From positions 1-24,864 of the forward strand of contig CAZUHK010000022.1 in assembly GCA_964620345.1 (NCBI GenBank): a stretch of 24,864 bases of DNA. Reading direction: 5' to 3'. The position numbers were made by a program, and so were the translations under genes. Every line of letters starts with the position of its first letter. Within the stretch, counting starts at the first letter, position 1. This stretch comes from CAZUHK01 sp964620345 (lineage in GTDB: Bacteria; Planctomycetota; Phycisphaerae; Phycisphaerales; Zrk34). Below, piece after piece: positions 16,328 through 23,455 of the stretch. Under the pieces are notes generated by a model. The model searched no databases and was not told the origin of the DNA. It saw only the letters and a list, made by a program, of their open reading frames with translations.

Positions 16328-16897
16328 CTACGACAACTGAGCAAACGCCGCGTCGATACGCTCGATCGTGTGGCGCAGCGTCGGGGCGTCCATCGCGGGC
16401 GTCGCGCCTTCGGGGTCGATCCGGTCGTCGCCATCCAGGGGCACCCAGCTCTTGCAGCCGGCGTATGCGGCGCGATAGCGAATCGTCGTGGGATGCGCCA
16501 GCCGATAAGCCCGCAGCGCGACAAGGTACAGCGGCCGATCGGGCCGGTACCCGAAGCGCATGTCCAGGTATTCGCTCGACCAGGGATGCAGGTCGTCGAG
16601 CCGCTCAAACGCGGGGCGCGACGGCACCGCCCAGACCTTGACCACCTCGGCGTAGCCGTCGATCGCGATGCGCTTGGGGTCCGGGTCGCTCGTGAGCCGC
16701 TTGGCGTAGCGCGGCTTGAGCATGTCGGGGTTTTGATGGTCGAATGTCGGGTACAACGCGAAGCGGTCGTACTCGACGCTGAACTCGCCGGGCCCGCCGA
16801 CCTCGTGAATCCCGCCTTTGCGCAGCAGCAGCGCCAGCTCGCCGGTGAGCAGCAGGTCGCAGACAAGCTTCCATTCCTTGAGCGCGGTGTCGATCAT
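16328..16897 (-). CDS. DUF1802 family protein
   Basis: This 189-aa soluble protein opens with ALKEWKLVCDLLLTGELALL followed by LRKGGI, and continues with EYDRFALYPTFDHQNPDML. Both are typical of DUF1802, a family of unknown biochemical function. No signal peptide, TM helix or catalytic motif can be named. The gene converges on the end of the cox operon and is divergent from the transposase gene. The ATG at 16897 gives a length like that of the family. The stop lies within a stretch where a plus-strand open frame also ends, but that frame has no recognisable homology. Confidence 0.85.
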   Translation of the reverse strand: MIDTALKEWKLVCDLLLTGELALLLRKGGIHEVGGPGEFSVEYDRFALYPTFDHQNPDMLKPRYAKRLTSDPDPKRIAIDGYAEVVKVWAVPSRPAFERLDDLHPWSSEYLDMRFGYRPDRPLYLVALRAYRLAHPTTIRYRAAYAGCKSWVPLDGDDRIDPEGATPAMDAPTLRHTIERIDAAFAQLS

Positions 16898-16920
16898 GGG
16901 GTGATTCTATGAGGCCCCGG

Positions 16921-17008
16921 CGCGACGAAGTCGCGTCGCTTCGTAGGGGAGTTTCGGCGCGGCGCCGGCGCGGATCGGCGCGCTGTGAAGCGACGCGACT
17001 TCGTCGCG
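16921..17008. repeat. REP-like inverted pair upstream of the RAYT gene
   Basis: Two copies of a 22-nt unit face each other. The unit, in the forward sense, is GAAG followed by CGA, a CGCGAC stem, a TTC loop and a GTCGCG stem. One copy lies reversed at 16921-16942 and one forward at 16987-17008, with 44 GC-rich bases between them. The two copies are identical. The tetranucleotide before a hairpin, and the head-to-head pairing, resemble REP/BIME elements. Confidence 0.8.
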
Positions 17009-17073
17009 TTGCGGGATACCTTGCCCCGTGGGTATGATTCGATGGGGCCGACACCTGGACATGGGGGAACATC

Positions 17074-17667
17074 ATGCGCGTCCGAGGTTTCCACTTCATC
17101 TTCACCTGCTACGGGTTCTGGCTTCCCAATGACCCGCGCGGTTCGTGGTCGGACGTGATCCGCCGCTTCGATTTGCTCGTCGCCGGGCGTGCGACAAAGA
17201 CCCACAGCACGCGATCGCTCGCGGCCGAGACGCACGATCAGGCGGCCCGCCTCGCGGCCAAGCGTCTGCTCAAGTATCCGCCGGTGCGACTCGACGGCAT
17301 TGGGGCCCGCGAGGCCGGGCACGGTGTGTCCGACGCGGCGCAGGACCGCGGGTACACCATCCACGCGATGGCGATTCTGCCCGACCACGTCCACCTGGTG
17401 ACGGCCTGGCATGCACGGCCGATCGATCAGATCGCGGCGCACATCAAGTCGTGCATGACCCGACGGATGAACGTGGCGGGGTGTCACCCGCTGGCGGCGT
17501 TCGCGAAAGGCAAGCGCACCCCGTCGCCGTGGGCGCGCAACTACTGGTGCCCGTTTATCTGGGATGATGAGCACATGCGAATCGTGATCCGCTACGTCGA
17601 GGCCAACCCCGGCAAGGCGGGGTTGGCGCCACAGCGGTGGCGCGTGGTGACACCGTTGGGGTATTGA
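17074..17667 (+). CDS. REP-associated tyrosine transposase (RAYT, Y1/HUH family)
   Basis: This 197-aa protein resembles the IS200/IS605-type Y1 transposases domesticated as RAYTs. It has an N-terminal FHFIFTCYGFWLPNDPRGSW, the HUH metal site as MAILPDHVHLV (His105 and His107), and a C-terminal YVEANPGKAGLA, where Tyr174 is the likely catalytic nucleophile. Such enzymes nick and join single-stranded DNA at REP hairpins. The flanking REP-like pairs fit this. No second gene or terminal IS ends are seen, so it is not a classic insertion sequence. The ATG at 17074 has GGGGGA about eight bases ahead. Activity cannot be judged, but the frame is complete and all motif residues are present. Confidence 0.88.
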   Translation: MRVRGFHFIFTCYGFWLPNDPRGSWSDVIRRFDLLVAGRATKTHSTRSLAAETHDQAARLAAKRLLKYPPVRLDGIGAREAGHGVSDAAQDRGYTIHAMAILPDHVHLVTAWHARPIDQIAAHIKSCMTRRMNVAGCHPLAAFAKGKRTPSPWARNYWCPFIWDDEHMRIVIRYVEANPGKAGLAPQRWRVVTPLGY

Positions 17668-17671
17668 AGAA

Positions 17672-17740
17672 CGCGACGAAGTCGCGTCGCTTCATAGCGC
17701 GCCGGGCCGCGCCCCTACGAAGCGACGCGGCTCCGCCGCG
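17672..17740. repeat. REP-like inverted pair downstream of the RAYT gene
   Basis: The reverse copy at 17672-17693 is identical to the upstream unit. The forward copy at 17719-17740 differs in the stem: CGCGAC/GTCGCG has become CGCGGC/GCCGCG, with TCC in the loop. Both sides of the stem changed together, so pairing is kept. The copies are separated by 25 bases. Confidence 0.8.
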
Positions 17741-17762
17741 CCGGGGCGCATCGCCCGGCAAG

Positions 17763-17771
17763 TGCTATGAT
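17763..17771 (+). promoter_or_regulatory. Putative extended -10 box ahead of the tRNA-binding protein gene
   Basis: TGCTATGAT at 17763-17771 fits an extended -10 element (TGN plus TATGAT). It lies 30 bases before the ATG at 17802 and just after the REP pair. No convincing -35 is visible, which an extended -10 can do without. Confidence 0.4.
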
Positions 17772-17801
17772 CGACCACTCACGAACCAAACGAGGTGACC
17801 G

Positions 17802-18179
17802 ATGCAAACCAAACCCGAAATAACATTCGATGATTTTCTCAAGCTCGACCTGCGGGTCGCGACGATCGAGCAGGCCGAGGCACATCCCAATGCGGACCGG
17901 TTGTTGAAGCTGCGGGTCGATCTTGGCCCGCTGGGCAAGCGGCAGATTTGTGCGGGGATCAAGGCGTTTTACGAGCCGGCGGAGCTGGTGGGCCGGCAGA
18001 TCGTCGTGGTGACGAACCTCGCGCCGCGGCAGATCCGCGGCGAGGAATCCAACGGCATGCTGCTGGCGGCCAGCGCGACCACGGCCGAGGGCGAAGGCGA
18101 CGACGCGCGGGAAGTGGTGAGCGATGTGGTCCTGCTGGCGCCCGGCCAGCCGGTGCCGGCCGGGTCGAGCGTGGGGTGA
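17802..18179 (+). CDS. tRNA-binding OB-fold protein (MetRS C-terminal/beta-subunit-like)
   Basis: This 125-aa protein is a stand-alone EMAPII-like OB-fold domain. The family sequence is visible as FDDFLKLDLRVATIEQAEAH followed by PNADRLLKL, then RQICAGIKAFY, IVVVTNLAPRQIRGEESNGM and LLAAS. These match the C-terminal tRNA-binding domain of methionyl-tRNA synthetase and its free-standing relatives (also CsaA-like proteins). It probably binds tRNA, perhaps in support of MetRS. The C-terminal part has a small acidic loop (EGEGDD). GAGGTG lies 4 bases upstream of the ATG. It converges on the PpiD-like gene with 30 bases between. Confidence 0.9.
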   Translation: MQTKPEITFDDFLKLDLRVATIEQAEAHPNADRLLKLRVDLGPLGKRQICAGIKAFYEPAELVGRQIVVVTNLAPRQIRGEESNGMLLAASATTAEGEGDDAREVVSDVVLLAPGQPVPAGSSVG

Positions 18180-18209
18180 GCCGGGCCGGCCGTTGCGATG
18201 CCGACGGGG

Positions 18210-20432
18210 TCAGTTGCCCGAAGCTTCGCCGGGCGCGGGCGCGCGGTCGTCTTCGCTGGTTTGCGACTCGTCGTTGCTCGCGGGGCCGGGGGCTTCTTCT
18301 TCGTCGGCTTCGACGAAACCTACGCGGCGCTTGATCGCGTCGAGGGCGAAGGGGTTTTCGGCCCGGTCGCCCAAATGCATGAGCGTGCGGGTGGCCATGA
18401 TGTCGGTGATCACCGGCCGGGCCGCGGCGTAATCCTCGGCGGTCAGCGGCAGGTATTCGACCAGTTCGACCAGATAGACCGTGAGCTCCTGATCGATCGG
18501 CAGGACGGCGAAGCGCTGCTCGGGCGACAGGTCGTCCATCTCACCTGCGTCGATCAGCGGCTGTGCCATGGCGAACGCGGCGTCGGCGAACGCGCCGGGG
18601 CTTTCGACCGCGGTGATGAACGGCTCGCGCTCCATCGGCAACTGCCCGGGATACTGCAGCATCATCTTCCGCGCGAAGGGGGCGGGTTCTTTGACCTCGA
18701 ATGTTTCGCCGAGCGATTCGATAAACCGCTCGAGGCCGGCGGTCCGGGCGATGGGCAGGTAATCGCGCCGGGCGGTTTGCTCAAGCGCTTGGTAGGCCTC
18801 GAGTCGGCGGGCGTCTTCGACGACCTGCTCGCGCACCTCGTCCAGCGAGTAGGGCTTGCGGGCCGGGTCGGTGTCGATGAGGCGGAAGACGTAAGCCCGG
18901 CCGCGGTCGGTTTCGACCGGCACGGACGGCACGCGCGCCTGCAGCTTGAATCGCCGGGCGAGCTGGTTGTCGGGCGCCGGCGCGAACGCGCGGGCCGAGG
19001 CAATGTACTGCGCCACCTCGACACCCTCGGGCTCGCCGCCGCGGCCGCGCTGCACGTACACCACCGCGTCGCCGAAGAACGAAAGCTCGGCGATGTCCTG
19101 CATGCTCAGCCAGCGGTCTTCCATCCGCACAAAGTTGGGCAGCACGCCGTGCGCGACGTTGACCTCGAGCGCGACTTTCTCAAGGTCGACCATCGGAATC
19201 GCGCCACGGTCGGGGTCGATGTAGCCCCGGTCGTTGCGCGGCAGATCCTCCAGCGGGGCGTTGAGTTGCTGCATGATCGTGTTGAGGATCTCGCGCTGCT
19301 TCTGCGCGGCCAGGCGAGTGGTCGTCTGCGACATGAGCATGTCTTCGACCGCGGCGAACCGCTCGGCCAGCGGCATGTCATCCCACTTCGCCGGATCGAT
19401 CTGTGCCAGCGGGTTGGTCGGGGCGTCGTCGGCGTCGTCCTCGGCGTTCTCGGCCTCGGCCTGCCGCGCCGCGACGATCGCCTCGCGCACCTGCGCCGCG
19501 TTGGCCGGCTTGTTCAGCCAGCTCATCGCCTGGTCGCGCGTCGAGGTGCGCGTCAGCAGGTCGTCGTGGATCGTGTTGCGATTGACCTCGATGTACTCCA
19601 GCTTCACGCGGTTGGGCAGGCGGTAGCCCAAACCGAACGGCTCGCCGGCGCCCGGCGGCACATCGGCGTAGTCGTCGAACAGTCGCTGCAAGTTTTCCTT
19701 GCTGGGTTCGCCGGCCTGGTCCGTCGCATGGCTCGCCGGGATGCCGACCAGCCGCAGCTTCAGCCGGTCGCCGGTGGTCAGGCCCATGTTGGCCAGACTC
19801 ATCAGCTCGAACTGCTTGGCAAAGCGGCGCATCTGCGGCTCGGTGGGGCGGGGGTCGACGTTGAGCATGCGCTTGAGCTTGACGATCATCTGCCAGTGCC
19901 GCATCGCCTGGTACACGCCGTTGCGCCCCACGCCGCGGTCGCCGTCGGCCAGCAGTTGCGCGACGATCTGCTCGGGGCTGATGCCCAGGGTGCGGAGGAT
20001 GCTGTCGAGCTCGGCGCGACTCGCGTACAGCCCGTGCAGCCGCGCCTCTTCGGTCAGCAGCAGCCATTCCATGGCCGGGTCCGACTCGCCGCCGCCCCTG
20101 CGGTTGCTCGGCAGGCCCGCGCGCATGCGCTGCACGCCCTGGAACATTTGCTGCAGCGCCTGCTGCTCGGACTGCTGATCTTCGCCGAGGTTCGCGGCCT
20201 GCTCGCGAAGCCGCCGCTCGGTCATGCTCAGCGCGCGCTGCACGACCGACAGCTCGCCGGCGGCGCGACGCTTGTCGCCGATGGTCAGCTCCCGCTGGCC
20301 GATCGTGCCCAGCGGCCGGTCCGTCGGGCTGCCCTGCAAGCTGGTCGCGGCCTGGGGGATCAGAAAGATCACCATCAGGATCGATCCGCCCACGGCCATG
20401 ATCAGCTTCATGTGCTTACGGAAAAAGGTCAT
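18210..20432 (-). CDS. SurA/PpiD-like envelope folding factor (SurA N-terminal domain protein)
   Basis: This 740-aa protein has a single N-terminal membrane anchor (about 8-28, KLIMAVGGSILMVIFLIP) and a large periplasmic part. The order resembles PpiD/SurA: a helical SurA-N-like region, then a central region with LGYRLPNRVKLEYIEVN, and a PPIC-like stretch further on (about AYVFRLIDTDPARKPYSLDE near residue 550). Clear parvulin active-site residues cannot be picked out, so isomerase activity is uncertain and a holdase role is as likely. The last 40 residues are acidic and disordered. The ATG at 20432 is preferred because GGAG lies about nine bases upstream and the anchor begins at once; an extension to 20513 is possible but lacks support. 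Confidence 0.8.
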   Translation of the reverse strand: MTFFRKHMKLIMAVGGSILMVIFLIPQAATSLQGSPTDRPLGTIGQRELTIGDKRRAAGELSVVQRALSMTERRLREQAANLGEDQQSEQQALQQMFQGVQRMRAGLPSNRRGGGESDPAMEWLLLTEEARLHGLYASRAELDSILRTLGISPEQIVAQLLADGDRGVGRNGVYQAMRHWQMIVKLKRMLNVDPRPTEPQMRRFAKQFELMSLANMGLTTGDRLKLRLVGIPASHATDQAGEPSKENLQRLFDDYADVPPGAGEPFGLGYRLPNRVKLEYIEVNRNTIHDDLLTRTSTRDQAMSWLNKPANAAQVREAIVAARQAEAENAEDDADDAPTNPLAQIDPAKWDDMPLAERFAAVEDMLMSQTTTRLAAQKQREILNTIMQQLNAPLEDLPRNDRGYIDPDRGAIPMVDLEKVALEVNVAHGVLPNFVRMEDRWLSMQDIAELSFFGDAVVYVQRGRGGEPEGVEVAQYIASARAFAPAPDNQLARRFKLQARVPSVPVETDRGRAYVFRLIDTDPARKPYSLDEVREQVVEDARRLEAYQALEQTARRDYLPIARTAGLERFIESLGETFEVKEPAPFARKMMLQYPGQLPMEREPFITAVESPGAFADAAFAMAQPLIDAGEMDDLSPEQRFAVLPIDQELTVYLVELVEYLPLTAEDYAAARPVITDIMATRTLMHLGDRAENPFALDAIKRRVGFVEADEEEAPGPASNDESQTSEDDRAPAPGEASGN

Positions 20433-20588
20433 CCTCGAATGCTCCGGGATCGGTTGCGGTCGGTGCGAAGCGGCGCAGTATAAGCCCGGCACGGCGGGGC
20501 GTACAGACGCCATCGGCCCGGCGCCGCGGCGCCAGGGGCACGCGTCGCAGGCCCCCGGCGGATGTGTTCAGACGCCTCGCCCGGCTAC

Positions 20589-20707
20589 AGCAGGTTGCAG
20601 CGTTGCGTCGCGTCTGTCGCGTGCCACAGCTTGTCCGCTTTAGCGGCAAGGTGTGCGGGCGTGCGGACGGCATCACACCTTGCCCTTCGGGACAAGGTAT
20701 GGCACCC
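20589..20707. repeat. Dispersed two-hairpin repeat, copy 2
   Basis: The core 20630-20707 is nearly identical to 27-104. The left flank 20589-20627 (AGCAGGTTGCAGCGTTGCGT and on) is the reverse complement of the right flank of copy 1, with a few mismatches. It fills most of the 298-base space between the M48 gene end (20731) and the PpiD-like gene start (20432). The hairpins may end or stabilise the M48 transcript. The remaining part of this spacer (20433-20588) is GC-rich with no gene or promoter I can support. Confidence 0.85.
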
Positions 20708-20730
20708 ACGACGGGTCGCCGAAAGATGCT

Positions 20731-21645
20731 CTATCGATCGAACTTTTCCTTCTGCGCTTGCAGCTCCTCGCGCGTGTGCTGCGGCGGGGCGAGCTTGGCC
20801 AGCCGGTCCAGCACCGTGGTCTGGAACCGCTGGGCGTTGAGCACGAAGTTGGGGTTGTTCTGCGTGTGCGCGTATTCCTGCTGGATGATCTGCTCCAGCC
20901 GGCCCGCCCGGTTGCCCGGCTCGGGGTGGGTCGAAAGGAACTCCGGCGGGCGCGGCCCCTCGCTGGCCTGGTCCAAAATGCGCATCACCTGCGCCTGGCC
21001 CATCGGGTCGTACCCCACCCGCGTCATGTAACGCAGGCCCAGCGAGTCGGATTCGTGCTCCTGGTTGCGCCCGTAGCTCAGCGTCCACAGCGTCCCGGCC
21101 AGGCCCGTGCCCGCCGGCACGCCGTACCGCACCGCATCGCTGTCCGATTGGCTCGCGGCCACCGACGCGCCGACGACCAGCCCCGTCACCGCGATCTGCT
21201 GGGCGTAGCGGTCGTTCGCGTGCCGCGCCGTGACGTGGCCGATCTCGTGGCCCAGCACCCCCGCGAGCTGCGCTTCGTTGGTCATCTCCGCCAGCAACCC
21301 GCGCGAGATAAACACCTTGCCCCCCGGCAGCGCAAAGGCGTTGATCACTTCCGAATCCATCACATGAAACGCCCACGGCAGATCGGGAAACTCACTGATC
21401 GCCGCCATCCGCCGGCCGATGTTCTCGACGTATTCGTTGATGACCGGGTCTTTGAGTTCGCCGCCGCCCTGTTCGAGGAACTCCGGCCCGGCCTCGCTGC
21501 CGATCGCGATCTCCTGCTCGCGGCTGAGCACGTTGAGCTGCGACCGGCCCGTCGCGGGGTTGGTCGAGCAACCGACCACCGGCACCCAAACCACCGCGGC
21601 CAGCACCATCGCGACCATCGGCCTGAACATTCGACGATTCAACAT
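20731..21645 (-). CDS. M48 family zinc metalloprotease, putative lipoprotein
   Basis: This 304-aa protein has a lipoprotein-type signal peptide ending VPVVGC (Cys26) and an M48 peptidase domain. The zinc site is GHEIGHVTARH (His133, Glu134, His137), with the third ligand probably Glu196 in NQEHESDSLG. The family sequence NAFALPGGKVFISRGLL precedes it. This fits the LoiP/BepA-like (YcaL) group, which acts in outer-membrane quality control. AGGGAG lies seven bases upstream of the ATG at 21645. The gene is in the same orientation as the PpiD-like gene downstream, and both would act on envelope protein folding. It is divergent from the methyltransferase gene. Confidence 0.92.
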   Translation of the reverse strand: MLNRRMFRPMVAMVLAAVVWVPVVGCSTNPATGRSQLNVLSREQEIAIGSEAGPEFLEQGGGELKDPVINEYVENIGRRMAAISEFPDLPWAFHVMDSEVINAFALPGGKVFISRGLLAEMTNEAQLAGVLGHEIGHVTARHANDRYAQQIAVTGLVVGASVAASQSDSDAVRYGVPAGTGLAGTLWTLSYGRNQEHESDSLGLRYMTRVGYDPMGQAQVMRILDQASEGPRPPEFLSTHPEPGNRAGRLEQIIQQEYAHTQNNPNFVLNAQRFQTTVLDRLAKLAPPQHTREELQAQKEKFDR

Positions 21646-21810
21646 GGCAATGTCTCCCTGGAGCGTTCGAGTGGTCCATCCATTCTAGCGACAATCGCCG
21701 GGCATGCGTTCAATCGCGGCCGGACCTACCATGCCCGCATCGAAACCCCGCCGCCGCCAACCCGTACCGCCCCCGCCTGGGACCCGCAGAAGCTGGCCGA
21801 CCCCCACCGC

Positions 21811-22521
21811 GTGCCCGACAAGGCCCGGCGGGTCCGCCGCATGTTCGCCGCCATCGCACGCAGCTACGACCTGAACAACCGCGTGCATTCGCTGTGGCGA
21901 GACCAGGCCTGGCGACGCAGGACCGTGGCGCTGTGCCATGTCCGTTCGACCGACACCATCGTCGACATCGCCTGCGGCACCGGCGACCTGACGCTGGCCT
22001 TCGCCGATCGCGGCGCCCGTCGCGTGATCGGCCTGGACTTCACGCACGAAATGCTCGAGGTGGCCGAGCGAAAATCGAAAATCGAAAATCGAAAACCCAG
22101 ACGCCCCCTCGCCTTCGCCGACGGCGATGCGCTGCGCCTGCCCATCGCCGACCGCGCCGCCGACGTGGTCTCGATCGCCTTTGGCATCCGCAACGTCGCC
22201 GACCCCGCGGCCGCGATCGCCGAGTTCAACCGCATCCTCCGCCCCGGCGGCCGGCTGGCCATCCTCGAATTCTCCCTGCCCAGAAACCCCCTGCTGCGCG
22301 GGCTGTACAACTTCTACTTCAGGCACATCCTCCCCCGCACCGCCGCGCTGATCGCCCGCGACACCTCCGGGGCCTACCGCTACCTGCCCCAGTCGGTCAA
22401 CACCTTCATCGACCGCGATCAGATGATGGCCCTCATGGCCGGCGCCGGCTTCGCCAACGTCTCCCTGCGCCCCCTGACCTTCGGCATCGCCGTGATCTAC
22501 CTCGCCCGCAAACCCGGCTGA
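21811..22521 (+). CDS. UbiE/MenG-type C-methyltransferase (quinone biosynthesis)
   Basis: This SAM-dependent methyltransferase would methylate the ring of a demethylmenaquinone or ubiquinone precursor. The SAM site is VDIACGTGDLTLAF, followed by VIGLDFTHEML, then GDALRLP, the family signature AFGIRNVADP, GGRLAILEFSLP and YRYLPQSVNTF. Between the second and third strands the sequence KSKIENRKPRR is encoded by an AATCGAAA repeat. The start is uncertain. Similarity appears to reach back to about 21770 (WDPQKLADPHR), yet the nearest usable codons in frame are GTG 21811 and ATG 21841, and neither has a clear ribosome binding site. GTG 21811 is used here. The quinone links it to the respiratory genes upstream. 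Confidence 0.85.
   Translation: MPDKARRVRRMFAAIARSYDLNNRVHSLWRDQAWRRRTVALCHVRSTDTIVDIACGTGDLTLAFADRGARRVIGLDFTHEMLEVAERKSKIENRKPRRPLAFADGDALRLPIADRAADVVSIAFGIRNVADPAAAIAEFNRILRPGGRLAILEFSLPRNPLLRGLYNFYFRHILPRTAALIARDTSGAYRYLPQSVNTFIDRDQMMALMAGAGFANVSLRPLTFGIAVIYLARKPG
22069..22096. repeat. AATCGAAA tandem repeat inside the ubiE/menG-like gene
   Basis: The run GCGAAAATCGAAAATCGAAA continues for one more unit and is a direct repeat with period 9. It is read as KSKIENRK in a surface loop of the methyltransferase. It has the same sequence type and the same reading frame (IENR) as the repeat at the start of actB. Confidence 0.75.
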
Positions 22522-22528
22522 CCCCGGC

Positions 22529-22744
22529 GGGGGTCGCCGCTACCTCGACAACCCCACCTTCCGCGGCATGCGATGGTCGCTGATGCAGGCGTTCGATGAA
22601 ATCTACATCCTCGACCTGCACGGCAACGCCAAGAAGAAGGAAGTCGCCCCCGACGGCGAACCCGACCAGAATGTCTTCGACATCCAGCAGGGCACGGCGA
22701 TATGCTTGATGGTCAAACTGCCCCAAAAGGAGCGTTCTCCGTGA
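22529..22744 (+). pseudogene. Type ISP-like N6-adenine DNA methyltransferase/restriction enzyme, fragment 1
   Basis: An open frame reads RYLDNPTFRGMRWSLMQAFD then EIYILDLHGNAKKKEVAPDG then NVFDIQQGTAICLMVKLP and stops at 22742-22744. This is the segment just after the catalytic methylase region in Type ISP (LlaBIII-like) restriction-modification proteins, to my memory of the family. Recognisable homology begins about 14 bases after the ubiE/menG-type stop; everything N-terminal of it (several hundred residues) is missing. The first ATG in frame is at 22568. The last few residues (QKERSP) are probably not from the original gene. The continuation of the same protein is found at 24260. Confidence 0.75.
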
Positions 22745-22965
22745 CCGATCAACCCATCGATGAGATCGTCTTCATCGTCCAGCAGGAAGTCGAGGACTGC
22801 GGCTACAGCGCCGTCTGCCATCGTTACGGCATCTTCACGCAGGGCGACGATCTGGACGACCTGCGCGCTATGGTCGCCGACGCCGTCGAAGGCCGCTTCA
22901 CCGATGAACCGCCCAAGCCCAAGCGCATCCGCCTGCACTTCGTCCACGACGAGGTGCTGACGTGA
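22741..22965 (+). CDS. HicB-like antitoxin family protein
   Basis: This 74-aa protein matches the small HicB-like family often misnamed 2-oxoisovalerate dehydrogenase subunit: DEIVFIVQQEVEDCGYSAVC, then GIFTQGDDLDDLRAMVADAV, then RIRLHFVHDEVLT. Members are normally encoded directly before a HicA mRNA-interferase toxin and neutralise it. The GTG at 22741 has AAAAGGAGC eight bases ahead; an in-frame ATG at 22702 would add 13 residues with no family similarity. The stop overlaps the GTG start of the hicA remnant (GTGA at 22962-22965). Here the partner is broken, so its present role is unclear. It sits inside the interrupted methyltransferase gene. Confidence 0.8.
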   Translation: MTDQPIDEIVFIVQQEVEDCGYSAVCHRYGIFTQGDDLDDLRAMVADAVEGRFTDEPPKPKRIRLHFVHDEVLT

Positions 22966-23000
22966 AACTGCCCCCGGGCCTCGGCGGTGAGCAAAAATGA
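22962..23000 (+). pseudogene. hicA toxin gene, 5' remnant
   Basis: Twelve codons read MKLPPGLGGEQK (with the GTG start as Met) and then stop. HicA partners of this HicB family typically open MKLPRDLSG, so the first nine residues look like a true hicA start. The rest of the toxin, about 60-70 residues including its active-site His, is absent. The stop overlaps the ATG of the next gene (ATGA at 22997-23000). Confidence 0.55.
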
Positions 23001-23455
23001 CACTGAGTAACACCGAATTTCAGACCATACTGAAAGATTCCTCCAAGCGGATCGAGGGGGATATCGTCTGGGAGGAAAATGAAGACCACTCTCCCTGCTG
23101 GGTGTTCCGCGCGGAGGTGCTCAATGACAGCGGGTGGCCGCTATTCATTTCCGGCAATCACAATCCTCTCTTACCCCGAACCTCCTACCACCTGATCCAT
23201 CGACAGGTTGGGCGAATTTACGGCTTGGACCATGGGAAGGAACATCGCAACCCGGGTCGGCGTTTGGTCGGACAGAAGCACAAGCATCAATGGGAAGAAG
23301 CCACCGCCGACAAGCTCGCCTATGAGCCAGAGGATATCACCGCTCCCGCGGACCAGCCGACCGAGGTTTGGAAGCAGTTCTGCGCTGAGGCGGCTATCAT
23401 GCATCGTGGGAGCATGTCGCCGCCGCCACCCCACCAGCCGGAGTTGTTCGCATGA
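22997..23455 (+). CDS. Uncharacterised His-rich protein, first gene of a two-gene unit
   Basis: This 152-aa soluble protein has no signal peptide or TM helix. Its middle holds several His-containing motifs that look conserved: SGNHNPLLPRTSYHLIHRQ, YGLDHGKEHRNPG and GQKHKHQWEEA, followed by DITAPADQPTEVWKQFC. I recall a family with this pattern (possibly DUF6978) but cannot confirm it. The His/Asp/Glu spacing could bind metal, though no known nuclease motif is complete. It follows the hicA remnant and overlaps the next gene by four bases (ATGA at 23452-23455). GC content looks lower than in the neighbours, which suggests recent acquisition. Confidence 0.8.
   Translation: MTLSNTEFQTILKDSSKRIEGDIVWEENEDHSPCWVFRAEVLNDSGWPLFISGNHNPLLPRTSYHLIHRQVGRIYGLDHGKEHRNPGRRLVGQKHKHQWEEATADKLAYEPEDITAPADQPTEVWKQFCAEAAIMHRGSMSPPPPHQPELFA

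Noticed and set aside
16230..16340. Short plus-strand frame ending LEWALPLLMIYDN after the last cox gene.
   Set aside because: It has no plausible start and no similarity I can name, and it overlaps the 3' end of the DUF1802 gene. It may be a gene remnant, but this cannot be supported.
17033..17038. TATGAT as a -10 box for the RAYT gene.
   Set aside because: No -35 box at a suitable distance and no extended -10 bases are present. It is too weak to list.
18198..20483. A 761-codon plus-strand open frame opposite the PpiD-like gene.
   Set aside because: It is a mirror of the minus-strand gene, which has a membrane anchor, a start with GGAG and a family-like structure. The plus-strand translation has none of these.
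20653..21810. Extension of the UbiE/MenG-like frame far upstream, to 20653.
   Set aside because: The extension is antisense to the M48 protease gene, runs through repeat copy 2 and has no similarity to methyltransferases. It is open only because of base composition.
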